Below, in pieces: positions 31,952 through 40,333 of a stretch of 61,877 bases of DNA; within the stretch, counting starts at the first letter, position 1, and every line of letters starts with the position of its first letter. Both the position numbers and the translations under genes were made by a program. This DNA is from Gemmatimonadota bacterium (GTDB lineage Bacteria; Gemmatimonadota; Gemmatimonadetes; Gemmatimonadales; GWC2-71-9): positions 1 through 61,877 of the forward strand of contig QHTT01000089.1 in assembly GCA_003220935.1 (NCBI GenBank). Reading direction: 5' to 3'. Below the pieces are notes generated by a model. The model made no database searches and had not been told where the DNA came from. It saw only the letters and a program-made list of their open reading frames with translations.

Positions 31952-34906
31952 ATGAGCAGCATCACCATCAACGGCCGCACCGTCTCCGCCCAGCCCGACC
32001 AGACGATTCTCGACGCCGCCCGGGCCGCCGGCATCGACGACATCCCAACCCTGTGCTGGTATCCCAGGCTGCCCATCGTAGGAAACTGCCGGATTTGCCT
32101 GGTGTCGGTGGAGGGCCAGGCGAAGCTCTTGCCTGCCTGCGCGACGCAGGTGGCGGATGGTATGGTGGTGCAAACGGAATCGCACGCCGCCGTCGAGAAC
32201 CGGCGTGGCGTCCTGCGGCTGCTGCTCGAGCGCTACCCCGGCGACCATCTGGTGAACGGCGGCCGCGCCCAGCCCCGCAACGAATTCGAGCAGTACGTCG
32301 TCCGTTACGGCGTCGTGCCGACGCCGCCGACGTTGCGCGACCTCCCGCTGCGCCACGGCGACGAGCGTCCGGGCGACTCCATGATCCGCCACGACATGAG
32401 CACCTGCATCCTGTGCACGCGCTGCGTGCGGGCGTGCGAGGACATTCAGGTCGTGGGGGTCCTGGACGTCGGCCAACGCGGCGAGCACACCGAGATCATC
32501 GTCGGCGCCGACGGCGACCCCGACAGGGCGGGCTGCACCTGGTGCGGCGAATGCGTCCGCGTCTGCCCCACCGGCGCGATCTTCGAGGTGATGCCGCGGG
32601 AGCGCTTCGCCCCTGAGCAGGTGCGCCACCCCGACAAGATCGTCCGCTCCGTGTGCCCGTACTGCGGCGTGGGCTGCCAGGTCGACCTGCATGTTGCCGA
32701 CGGCAAGGTCCTCCGCGTCACCTCGCCCGACATCGAGCTCGACACTCCCAACCAGGGCTCCACGTGTGTGAAGGGCCGGTTTGGCTACGACTTCCCACAG
32801 CACCGCGACCGACTCACCAAGCCCCTGATCCGCAAAGGTTGGGTGAGGGAGAGCGGCCGCTGGATGTGGCGCGGGGCGACGGGCCAGGAGCGCCGCGGCG
32901 GGCCGTGGCAGACGATCGAAGGCGAGGGCCAGAACGCGAAGCCGGCCGGCCCGCCGCGCTCCGTCGGCAAGTCGGTGCGCGAGCTGTCGCTCGTCGAGCG
33001 GCTGGACCTGGACATCCGCGACCGCGTAGCGACGCCGCCGTCGTGGTACGAGCCGTTCCGCGAAGCGACCTGGGACGAGGCGCTGGACCTCATCATGCAG
33101 GAGCTGTTGCGCATCAAGCGCGCACGCGGCGGCGACGCGCTCGCCTGCTTCTCTTCGGCCAAGTGCTCGAACGAGGAGAACTATCTCCTCATGCGCATGT
33201 TCCGTGGCGCGCTCGGCACCAACAACATCGACCATTGCACGCGCCTGTGCCATTCGACCTCGGTCGCGGCGATGCAGCGGGCGCTCAACACCTCGGCGGC
33301 GTCGGGCTCGATGCGCGAGGTCGAGCACGCCGCGGATGTCATCTTCATCGCCGGCGCCAACACGACCGAATCGCACCCGGTCTTCGGCGCGGCGATCAAG
33401 CGCGCGCATGAGCGCGGCGCGACGCTCATCGTGGCCGACCCCCGCAAGACCGAGCTCGCGGGACGGGCCGACATCCACCTCCAGATGCAACCGGGCACGG
33501 ACGTGGCCCTGTTCGGCGCGATGCTCAACCACATCCTCGCCCGGGGGCTCGAAGACCAGCGGTTCATCGCGGAGCGGACCAAGCACTTCGACCGCGTGCG
33601 GCAAGCCGTCGGACCGATGACGCCAGCCGTCGCGGCGAGGCTCACCGGCGTCCCGGCGGAGCGGATCCAACGGGCGGCGGAGCTTTATGCCGCGGGTCCG
33701 AACACGAGCACCCTGTGGGCGATGGGGCTCACGCAGCATGCCAACGGCACCGACCTCGTCGCGTCGCTCCTCAACCTCATGCTCGCTTGCGGCATGATCG
33801 GCCGCTGGGGAGCGGCGATGATGCCCGTACGCGGCCAGAACAACGTGCAGGGGGCGTCCGACGTCGGGGCCATCCCGTTCGTCTACACCGACTATCGGTC
33901 GGTCAAGGAGCCGAAGATCCGGGCGGAGTACGCGCGCGTCTGGGGCGTACCCGAGGAGTCCCTCTCCCTCAAGGAGGGGCTCATGGTGACCGAGACCGTG
34001 AAGGAAGAGAGCGGGGTGCGTGGGATGTACATCATGGGCGAGAACCCGATCATCTCTGACCCCGACATCGCCCACGCCGAGCATTGGTTCCGCGAGCTCG
34101 AGTTCCTCGCAGTGCACGACCTGTTCCTGACCGAAACCGCCCGCTATGCCGATGTGGTGCTGCCGGGCTCGAGCTTTGCCGAGAAAACCGGCACCTTCGT
34201 GAACACCGAGCGCCGGATCCAGCTCGCCCGCCAGGCGGCGGACCTACCAGGCGAGGCGCGGCACGACCTGCACATCCTCGTCGAGCTGTCCAACCGGCTG
34301 GGTCTCAACACCCCGTTCGAGACCGCCGCGGACGTCATGGCGGAGATCGTCCAGGTGACGCCGTCGTGGCGGGGGGTGACGTATCCGCGGCTCGAGGGCG
34401 CGGGGCTCCAATACCCTGTGCCGACCGCCGACCACCCCGGTACGGCGTTTCTGTTCGCCGACCGCTTCCCGACCGCCGACGGCAAGGCGAGCTTCGTCCC
34501 CGTCGAGTACGCGCCGCCAGTGGAACTCCCGGACGACGCGTACCCGTTCGTGATGAACACCGGCCGGCAGCTCTACCACTGGCACACCGGCACGATGACC
34601 CGGCGGGCGACGGGACTCGACCAGCGCGAGCCGACGCCGATCATGGAGATCAACCCGGCTGACGCGACCGCGCTCGGTCTCGAGGACGGCGACCTGGCAC
34701 GGGTGACGTCGCGCCGCAACTCGCTCGTCATCTCATGCCGCATCTCCGACCGGGTAGCGTGCGGCCAGGTGTTCGTGCCATTCCACTTCCGCGAGGCGGC
34801 GGCGAACCTGCTCACCAATCCGGTGCTCGATCCGTACGCCAAGATGGCGGAGCTCAAGTGCTGCGCGGTGCGGATCGAGCCGGCGCACGTCGTTGTCGCC
34901 GATTAG
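31952..34906 (+). CDS. fdhF: formate dehydrogenase, catalytic (alpha) subunit, NuoG-like N-terminus
   Basis: Starting at ATG 31952, the 984-aa protein has a 2Fe-2S ferredoxin domain (LCWYPRLPIVGNCRICLVSV), a His-Cys 4Fe-4S domain and two 4Fe-4S clusters (CILCTRCVRACE; CTWCGECVRVCP). The molybdopterin domain opens with CPYCGVGCQVD. Active-site CTRLCHS places Cys433 where Se-Cys or Cys binds molybdenum. A C-terminal MoCo-binding domain follows. A 55-60-residue insert after RLTKPLIRKG, before FREATWDEALD, is unusual. It oxidises formate to CO2. No beta/gamma (NAD-site) subunit is adjacent, so its electron acceptor is unclear. Confidence 0.9.
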   Translation: MSSITINGRTVSAQPDQTILDAARAAGIDDIPTLCWYPRLPIVGNCRICLVSVEGQAKLLPACATQVADGMVVQTESHAAVENRRGVLRLLLERYPGDHLVNGGRAQPRNEFEQYVVRYGVVPTPPTLRDLPLRHGDERPGDSMIRHDMSTCILCTRCVRACEDIQVVGVLDVGQRGEHTEIIVGADGDPDRAGCTWCGECVRVCPTGAIFEVMPRERFAPEQVRHPDKIVRSVCPYCGVGCQVDLHVADGKVLRVTSPDIELDTPNQGSTCVKGRFGYDFPQHRDRLTKPLIRKGWVRESGRWMWRGATGQERRGGPWQTIEGEGQNAKPAGPPRSVGKSVRELSLVERLDLDIRDRVATPPSWYEPFREATWDEALDLIMQELLRIKRARGGDALACFSSAKCSNEENYLLMRMFRGALGTNNIDHCTRLCHSTSVAAMQRALNTSAASGSMREVEHAADVIFIAGANTTESHPVFGAAIKRAHERGATLIVADPRKTELAGRADIHLQMQPGTDVALFGAMLNHILARGLEDQRFIAERTKHFDRVRQAVGPMTPAVAARLTGVPAERIQRAAELYAAGPNTSTLWAMGLTQHANGTDLVASLLNLMLACGMIGRWGAAMMPVRGQNNVQGASDVGAIPFVYTDYRSVKEPKIRAEYARVWGVPEESLSLKEGLMVTETVKEESGVRGMYIMGENPIISDPDIAHAEHWFRELEFLAVHDLFLTETARYADVVLPGSSFAEKTGTFVNTERRIQLARQAADLPGEARHDLHILVELSNRLGLNTPFETAADVMAEIVQVTPSWRGVTYPRLEGAGLQYPVPTADHPGTAFLFADRFPTADGKASFVPVEYAPPVELPDDAYPFVMNTGRQLYHWHTGTMTRRATGLDQREPTPIMEINPADATALGLEDGDLARVTSRRNSLVISCRISDRVACGQVFVPFHFREAAANLLTNPVLDPYAKMAELKCCAVRIEPAHVVVAD

Positions 34907-34910
34907 TTCC

Positions 34911-35008
34911 ACACCCTGAAGGGTGGGCTCGGCGATTCGCAGCCCTGAAGGGCAGTGCCCTTTAGGGCAGTGTCGTGCCGACCCCAGGCTTCAGCCTGGG
35001 AATCCCTA
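34911..35008. repeat. cluster of four mini-hairpins (CTGAAG-core family)
   Basis: Hairpins in order: CACCCTGAAGGGTG, GCCCTGAAGGGC, TGCCCTTTAGGGCA and CCCAGGCTTCAGCCTGGG. The first is followed by GGGCTCGGC, as at 47539, and the last by AATCCC, much as at 21889. The cluster fills the gap between fdhF and the SDR gene and could end fdhF transcription. Confidence 0.7.
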
Positions 35009-35043
35009 ACCGGCGCCGAAACCCTCGGATAGATTCCCGCCCC

Positions 35044-35835
35044 ATGGATCTCGGCCTGGCCGGCCGCGTCGCCCTGGTGTGCGGCAGCACCAAAGGGCTG
35101 GGACGCGCCGTCGCGAAAGCGCTCGCGCAGGAAGGCGCGCGGGTGGCTGTGAACGGCCGGCACGAAGACTCGGTCAACCGCGTGGCGTTGCAGCTCACGT
35201 CGGAGACAGGGCAGACGGTGCTGCCGTTCGTCGCGGACGTGGGCGTCCCGGCCCAGGCCCAAGGGCTCGTGGAGCGGGTGCACCGCGAGCTGGGGCGCCT
35301 GGACGTGCTGTTCTGCAACGCCAGTGGCCCGCCGGCAGCACCGTTCAGTCATCAGACAGGTGAGGCGTTCCAGCGAGCCGTCGAGCTGAACCTGCTCTCC
35401 GCCGTGCACCTGGCCCGGGCCGCCGTGCCGATCATGCGCAAGCTCCAATGGGGCCGCATCATCTGCCTCGCCTCGGTCGCCGCCAAACAGCCGCTCCCGG
35501 GCCTCATCTTGTCCACGACCGCTCGTGCCGGCGTACTCGGCTTCGCCAAGGCGCTGGCCGACGAGGTCGCCGCCGAGGGGATCACGGTGAACGTGCTGTG
35601 CCCTGGCTTCATCGCCACCGAGCGGATCACGGAGCTGACCGAGACCCGCGCGAAGCGGGAGCAGCGCGCCTCGCAGGAGGTGATGCGCGACATGGTAGCC
35701 GGGATTCCGATCGGACGCATGGGGCGCACCGACGAGCTCGCCGCCGCGGTCGCGTTCCTGGCGTCCGAGCAGGCCAGCTATATTACCGGCGCCGTGCTGC
35801 AAGTAGACGGAGGCTTCACGCGATCCATATTCTGA
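35044..35835 (+). CDS. SDR-family oxidoreductase lacking the usual catalytic Tyr
   Basis: From ATG 35044 the 263-aa protein has the NAD(P) motif CGSTKGLGRAVA, FVADVG, the NASGPP (NAG-like) motif, IICLASVAAKQPLPG with the conserved Ser region, and LCPGFIATERI. Where the catalytic YxxxK is expected the sequence is STTARAGVLGFAK, so Lys is kept but Tyr is replaced. A FabG-like SDR subgroup with this change exists, as far as I recall, so it is probably not a mutation. Reductase activity should be doubted. Palindromic repeats flank it on both sides. Confidence 0.85.
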   Translation: MDLGLAGRVALVCGSTKGLGRAVAKALAQEGARVAVNGRHEDSVNRVALQLTSETGQTVLPFVADVGVPAQAQGLVERVHRELGRLDVLFCNASGPPAAPFSHQTGEAFQRAVELNLLSAVHLARAAVPIMRKLQWGRIICLASVAAKQPLPGLILSTTARAGVLGFAKALADEVAAEGITVNVLCPGFIATERITELTETRAKREQRASQEVMRDMVAGIPIGRMGRTDELAAAVAFLASEQASYITGAVLQVDGGFTRSIF

Positions 35836-35856
35836 CCCATCCTGCCGCCCGCTCCC

Positions 35857-35940
35857 GGGGACCCCGGGGCATCGCCCCGGGGTCAGCCGCCCCGAGGCGG
35901 GTTCGCTCGGCTGACCCCGGGCCGGTGGCCCGGGGTCCCC
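35857..35940. repeat. triple hairpin, GACCCCGGGGC-type arms
   Basis: Hairpin 1 is GACCCCGGGGC-ATC-GCCCCGGGGTC (11-bp arms, 3-nt loop). Hairpin 2 is AGCCG...CGGCT around CCGCC-CCGA-GGCGG. Hairpin 3 is GACCCCGGGCC-GGT-GGCCCGGGGTC. The first and third are near copies, and the whole is nearly symmetrical. It occupies the gap between the SDR gene and tdh. Confidence 0.75.
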
Positions 35941-35953
35941 GTCCTGAGCTTAC

Positions 35954-36982
35954 ATGCAAGCGATCGTCAAGGAGCAGCGCGCCCCCGGTTTGAAAGTCGC
36001 GACCGTCGCCAAGCCGGCCGCCGGACCGGGCGAAGTGCTCATCGCGGTCCGCCACGCCGGTGTGTGCGGCACTGACCTGCACATCGCCGATTGGGATCCT
36101 TGGGCGCAGGGCCGCCTTAAGCCGCCGTTGGTGATCGGTCACGAGTTCGCGGGCGAGATCGTCGCGGTGGGCGACGGCGTCGCCGAGCTCAAGCGCGGGC
36201 AGCTCGTCACCGCCGAGGGTCACATCGTGTGCGGGCACTGCATGCAGTGCCGCACCGGAAACGGCCACATCTGCCGCAACACGCGCATCATCGGCGTGGA
36301 CTTGGACGGGGCGTTCGCCGAATACATCGCGATGCCCGCCACGAACGTCTTGCCCCTCGACGGCATCCCGACCACCGTCGGGGCCGTCATGGATCCGATG
36401 GGCAACGCGTTCCACACGGTGCTGACCGCCGATATTTCGGGCAGCACCGTGTTCATCGTCGGGTGCGGGCCGATCGGCTGCTTCGCGGTGGGGATCGCCC
36501 GCGCAGCGGGGGCGGCAAAAGTCATCGCGTCGGACGTGAACCCGAAACGGCTCGCGCTCGCCCGGACGATGGGCGCCCACGTCACCATCAACGCCGCGCA
36601 GGACGACGTGGTGCGGACGGTCGTAGAGGAGACCGGCGGCGAGGGCGCCGATGTGGTGTGTGAGATGTCAGGCATCCCCTCAGCCCTGCACCAGGCGTTC
36701 GCGGCGGTTCGCATGGGCGGCCGCGTGCAGCTGCTTGGCATCCCGAAGGGCCAGGTGCCGATGGACTTCGCCACCGAGATGATCTTCAAAGGGATCACCG
36801 TGTACGGCGTCATCGGCCGGAAGATGTACGAAACCTGGCACCAGATGCGACGCTATCTCACCGGCGGCCTGCTCGATCCCCGTCCGGTCATCACCCACCA
36901 GTTTCCGCTCGCCAAGGTCGACGAGGCCCTCGCTGCGATCCGCGCAGGCGACGCGGGCAAGATCATCCTGGAGATCGCATGA
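35954..36982 (+). CDS. tdh: L-threonine 3-dehydrogenase
   Basis: The 342-aa zinc alcohol dehydrogenase-type protein has the catalytic zinc ligands AGVCGTDLHI and GHEFAGEIV, the structural zinc site CGHCMQCRTGNGHIC and the NAD site VFIVGCGPIGCFAVGIA. GVDLDGAFAEYIAMPATNVL is typical of Tdh. It oxidises threonine to 2-amino-3-ketobutyrate. The TGA overlaps the kbl ATG (ATGA), and the pair is the standard two-step threonine-to-glycine pathway. Confidence 0.95.
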   Translation: MQAIVKEQRAPGLKVATVAKPAAGPGEVLIAVRHAGVCGTDLHIADWDPWAQGRLKPPLVIGHEFAGEIVAVGDGVAELKRGQLVTAEGHIVCGHCMQCRTGNGHICRNTRIIGVDLDGAFAEYIAMPATNVLPLDGIPTTVGAVMDPMGNAFHTVLTADISGSTVFIVGCGPIGCFAVGIARAAGAAKVIASDVNPKRLALARTMGAHVTINAAQDDVVRTVVEETGGEGADVVCEMSGIPSALHQAFAAVRMGGRVQLLGIPKGQVPMDFATEMIFKGITVYGVIGRKMYETWHQMRRYLTGGLLDPRPVITHQFPLAKVDEALAAIRAGDAGKIILEIA

Positions 36983-38172
36983 CGCTCGGAACCCGGCTCG
37001 AGGCCGAGCTCGACCAGTTCAAGCGCGACGGCGTGTACAAGCGCCTGAACTACCTGGAGTCGCCGCAAGCCGCTAGAGTCAAGATGCAGGGGCGCGGCGA
37101 TGTCGTGATTCTCTCGTCCAACAACTACTTGGGCCTCTGTAACGAGGCGGAGGTCGTAGCCGCCGGAAAGCGCGCTCTCGACCAGTTCGGTGCTGGGACC
37201 GGCTCGGTCCGGTTCATCTGTGGCACCTTTACCATCCATCGCGAGCTCGAAGCCGCCCTCGCCCGATTTGTAGGATGTGAGTCCTCACTCACCTATGTGA
37301 GCTGCTGGAATGCAAACGAGGGGCTCTGCCCTACGCTGCTGGGTGAGCAGGACATCGTGATCTCGGACCAGTTGAATCACGCCTCGATCATCGACTCGAT
37401 CCGCCTGGCGAAAGCCATCACCAAGTGCCAGACCGCCGTCTACCAGCACGCTGACATGGCCGACCTCGCTGACAAGCTCAAGGCGGCGCGAGACGCCCGG
37501 CTCAGGCTGATCTTCACGGACGGGGTGTTCTCGATGGAGGGCGACATCGCGAAGCTTCCGGACATCGTGGCGCTGGCGCGCAAGTACGACGCTGTTGTCG
37601 CCGTGGACGACTCCCACGCGACGGGCGTGCTCGGCCCGACCGGCCGCGGCACCGCCGAGCATTACGGCATGCTCGGCCAGGTGGACATCATCACCTCTAC
37701 CTTGGGCAAGGCGTTGGGCGGCGCCGCCGGCGGCTTCACCGCCGGCCCGGCGGCGCTCGCCGACTACCTCACTCAGCGCTCCCGGCCACAGCTATTCAGC
37801 AACGCGCTGCCGCCCACCGTCGCCGGAAGCGCCCTCGCGGCGGTGCGCTCCGTGGAGCGGCACCCGGAGCTCGTGCGGCGCCTGCACGAGAACGCGGGCT
37901 ACTTCCGCAGCCAGCTGACGGCGCTGGGATTCAAGCCGCTCCCCGGTGAGACCCCAATCGTGCCGGTGATCCTGGGCGAGACTGCTAAGGCGATCCAGAT
38001 GAGCGACCTGCTGCTGGCAGAGGGGGTATTCGTCACCGGGTTCGGGTACCCGGTGGTGCCGCATGGCCATGCCCGGATCCGTTGCCAGCTCTCAGCGGCC
38101 CATACCCGGGACGACTTGGACTTTGCCCTGTCCGCATTCAAGCGGGTCGGTACCACGTTGGGAGTCGTTTGA
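36979..38172 (+). CDS. kbl: glycine C-acetyltransferase (2-amino-3-ketobutyrate CoA ligase)
   Basis: The 397-aa PLP enzyme has SSNNYLGLC, GTGSVRFICGTFTIHRELEA, the PLP-contacting VDDSHATGVLGPTGRG and the Schiff-base Lys in TSTLGKALGGAAGG. These are alpha-oxoamine synthase motifs. It splits 2-amino-3-ketobutyrate with CoA into glycine and acetyl-CoA. ATGA overlap with tdh ensures joint synthesis. A relative, BioF, has similar motifs, but the neighbour fixes the call. Confidence 0.95.
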   Translation: MTLGTRLEAELDQFKRDGVYKRLNYLESPQAARVKMQGRGDVVILSSNNYLGLCNEAEVVAAGKRALDQFGAGTGSVRFICGTFTIHRELEAALARFVGCESSLTYVSCWNANEGLCPTLLGEQDIVISDQLNHASIIDSIRLAKAITKCQTAVYQHADMADLADKLKAARDARLRLIFTDGVFSMEGDIAKLPDIVALARKYDAVVAVDDSHATGVLGPTGRGTAEHYGMLGQVDIITSTLGKALGGAAGGFTAGPAALADYLTQRSRPQLFSNALPPTVAGSALAAVRSVERHPELVRRLHENAGYFRSQLTALGFKPLPGETPIVPVILGETAKAIQMSDLLLAEGVFVTGFGYPVVPHGHARIRCQLSAAHTRDDLDFALSAFKRVGTTLGVV

Positions 38173-38215
38173 GAGACACTCCAGTTTGTTTCGTTCAGCA
38201 CCGACGCGTCAACCT

Positions 38216-38250
38216 TATCGCGCATTTCGCCGGAACTTCCTATTTTGGGG
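38216..38250 (+). promoter_or_regulatory. promoter-like motif TATCGCG-N16-CCTATTTTGGGG, copy 1
   Basis: TATCGCG (38216-38222) and CCTATTTTGGGG (38239-38250) are 16 nt apart, 30 nt ahead of the ATG at 38280. The same two blocks with the same spacing precede the paralogous gene at 39044. Conservation of both blocks and spacing, against a diverged spacer, points to a promoter or paired protein-binding site. Confidence 0.55.
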
Positions 38251-38279
38251 AGCGCCCTAATTACCCAAGGAGTCCACCC

Positions 38280-38834
38280 ATGCGGGTCCTCTCTCTCATT
38301 GGGGTGCTGCTGGCTAGCGGGGCTGGGTCCGTCAGCGCCCAACATGCCCACCAGCTTGAGATCGGTAGCTTCGGCAGTTACACGCGGTATGACAAGGACT
38401 TACGCCTGGCCGACCAGTTCGGTGCCGGCGGTCGAGTCGGCTACTTCCTCGGCGATCATTTCAGTATCGAGGTTGACGCCGACGTAGCGCAGCCAGTCTC
38501 GAGGCTCAGCGGCGTGGGGACCACGGCCGTGTTCTGGAGCACGAGTCTCGTCATCAACTCCGGCGGCGGGAAGAGCAGCCTCTACGCCTTGGGCGGCTAC
38601 TCCCGGCTCCACATGGGACCCGAGCCACTGTCCGCGTCCGACCTGAACGCCGTGCACGGCGGGCTGGGCGAGCGGATCTTCGTCGGCGACCGGGTGGCAC
38701 TCCGCCTGGAGGCACGAGCCTATTACCGCGGGGCTGGCAGCGGCCAGGCGAGCTGGCTGGGGCACTTCACAGGTACAGCGGGTCTGTCGTTCATCCTGGG
38801 CAGGGCCGGCGAGCAGAAGAGCCAAGTCCCCTAG
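38280..38834 (+). CDS. outer-membrane beta-barrel protein, 184 aa
   Basis: A signal peptide (MRVLSLIGVLLASGAGSVSA) precedes a barrel: HQLEIGSFGSYTRYDKDLRL, GYFLGDHFSIEVDADVA, SLYALGGYSRLHMGPE, VALRLEARAYYRG and FTGTAGLSFILG. This is the OmpA-like eight-strand pattern without a peptidoglycan-binding domain. It is a clear paralogue of the N-terminal half of the next gene (shared QHAHQLEIG-FGSYTRYDK and LYxLGGYSRLxMG). It is probably a surface or structural barrel. A good AAGGAG site lies upstream. Confidence 0.82.
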   Translation: MRVLSLIGVLLASGAGSVSAQHAHQLEIGSFGSYTRYDKDLRLADQFGAGGRVGYFLGDHFSIEVDADVAQPVSRLSGVGTTAVFWSTSLVINSGGGKSSLYALGGYSRLHMGPEPLSASDLNAVHGGLGERIFVGDRVALRLEARAYYRGAGSGQASWLGHFTGTAGLSFILGRAGEQKSQVP

Positions 38835-38966
38835 CAGGTCGTGCCGTCGGTCGGCGTTAGGCGGGGTCTGATCGGCTCGATTTACGGGATATCTTCGGTA
38901 TCAGCTCGCCTGAATCCAGTCGAACCTTCAAGTACTTTCAAGGTTCAGAGGCTTAAAGCGAAGGGG

Positions 38967-39001
38967 TATCGCGTTTTCCGACCAAAAACCCTATTTTGGG
39001 G
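38967..39001 (+). promoter_or_regulatory. promoter-like motif TATCGCG-N16-CCTATTTTGGGG, copy 2
   Basis: TATCGCG (38967-38973) and CCTATTTTGGGG (38990-39001) repeat copy 1 with an identical 16-nt spacing, 43 nt ahead of the ATG at 39044. Just upstream, a 7-bp inverted repeat GAACCTT/AAGGTTC (38922-38946) may end transcription of the first barrel gene. Confidence 0.55.
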
Positions 39002-39043
39002 GGCATTTTTTTCCGACCTGCCTAGATACCGAGGAGTGGGCCC

Positions 39044-40333
39044 ATGCGGGTAGTCACTGTCGTCGGGGTGTTGCTGGCGGCGGGCGCCGGAGGGGCGGCG
39101 ACGCTGAGCGCCCAGCACGCTCACCAGCTCGAGATCGGCGGGTTCGGCAGCTACACCCGCTACGACAAGCTCTTCCTGCTCGACAATCAGGTCGGCGGGG
39201 GGGGCCGGCTCGGGTTCTTCTTCAACGAGACCCTCGGGCTGGAGGTGGATGCCAACATCGCCTATCCGTTCCCGAAGGCGGGCGGGCCGCATACCCAGAT
39301 GCGCTTCGGAAGCGTGAGCCTCGTGCTCAACTCAGGGGGCCAGAAGAACATCCTGTACCTCCTGGGGGGCTACTCCCGGCTCGACATGGGCGTGAATCCA
39401 CCCTACAACTTCGCTCTGCACGCGGTAAACGCAGGATTGGGCGACCGGATCTTCTTCGGCAGCCGGCTGGCCCTGCGCCTGGAGGCGCGGGGCTACTACT
39501 CGCCCAAGAACAACGCGGGGAGCTACGCGATGTTCGGGGGCAAGCCGGTCGTGCACCTGCTCGGCTCCGCCGGCCTGTCCTACTTCATCGGTGGCGGCGG
39601 TGGCGGCGGTCCGCGCCCAACAGCGCCGCCGCCGATCCCGAAGGAGAAGCGCGATTCCATCATCGCGGCGGGCGGCCAGGTCCCCCCCACGCCCCCCACC
39701 CAGCCGGCGCGTCCGCGGGGCGGCCCACGCTTCGAGGAGCGGACCAGCGACTGGGCCCACAAATGGTATTGGGGCGCACAGGGCGGCCTCTTTATCTTCA
39801 AGACCAACTACGACAGCTACGCCTTTGAGCCGACGTTCGGCGGGCATTGGCTGATCACCGGTAAGAAGACGGCGCTGTATGTCGCGTACGAGCAGTCGTT
39901 CTTCCTGTCAGACCGCCACACGACCATCGTCGAGCCCGACGGCACGATCGAGCCGGGAAACGTGGCGTTTCACGACATGCGCCGTATCATGGTGGGCGCC
40001 CTCGCCTTCCCGGCGCAGACGCGGATCGAGCCGTTCGGAGGCGGCGGCTTCGCGATCATGCAGCTGCTGAATCCGGCGGTCACCTGCTCCAGCTGCCAGA
40101 CGCTGTCGCAGTTCTCCCAGCTCCAGGACGAAGCCGACGCTGCCGCGAGCAAGGCGTTCTTCTGGTGGATGGGCGGGATCGATATCAAGCAGGGACGGCT
40201 CGCGCTGTATGGCCATTACATCCTGACCTCATCGGCGCGTGGCTTCCTGCTGGACGGCACCACCCACACGTTCCAGGGTGGGATCCGCTACAGCATGGGG
40301 ACCGCCAAGGAAGGAGTCACCGAAGGGCACTGA
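39044..40333 (+). CDS. two-part outer-membrane beta-barrel protein, 429 aa
   Basis: The signal peptide (MRVVTVVGVLLAAGAGGAAT) and residues about 25-185 are a barrel paralogous to the gene at 38280. A Pro/Gly-rich linker (residues about 186-228: [20 protein letters not shown]) leads to a second barrel-like half (WYWGAQGGLFIFKTNYDSYA; ALYVAYEQSFFLSDRHTT; IKQGRLALYGHYILTSSARG; HTFQGGIRYSMG) with a CSSC motif in a loop. Two tandem barrels in one chain suggest a duplicated outer-membrane protein. No enzymatic motif is seen. Its 3' end overlaps the convergent dipeptidase gene by 17 bp. Confidence 0.82.
   Translation: MRVVTVVGVLLAAGAGGAATLSAQHAHQLEIGGFGSYTRYDKLFLLDNQVGGGGRLGFFFNETLGLEVDANIAYPFPKAGGPHTQMRFGSVSLVLNSGGQKNILYLLGGYSRLDMGVNPPYNFALHAVNAGLGDRIFFGSRLALRLEARGYYSPKNNAGSYAMFGGKPVVHLLGSAGLSYFIGGGGGGGPRPTAPPPIPKEKRDSIIAAGGQVPPTPPTQPARPRGGPRFEERTSDWAHKWYWGAQGGLFIFKTNYDSYAFEPTFGGHWLITGKKTALYVAYEQSFFLSDRHTTIVEPDGTIEPGNVAFHDMRRIMVGALAFPAQTRIEPFGGGGFAIMQLLNPAVTCSSCQTLSQFSQLQDEADAAASKAFFWWMGGIDIKQGRLALYGHYILTSSARGFLLDGTTHTFQGGIRYSMGTAKEGVTEGH

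Noticed and set aside
31844..34117. 757-codon minus-strand ORF
   Set aside because: It lies antisense to formate dehydrogenase, whose protein has all expected motifs. The antisense translation is low-complexity and motif-free.
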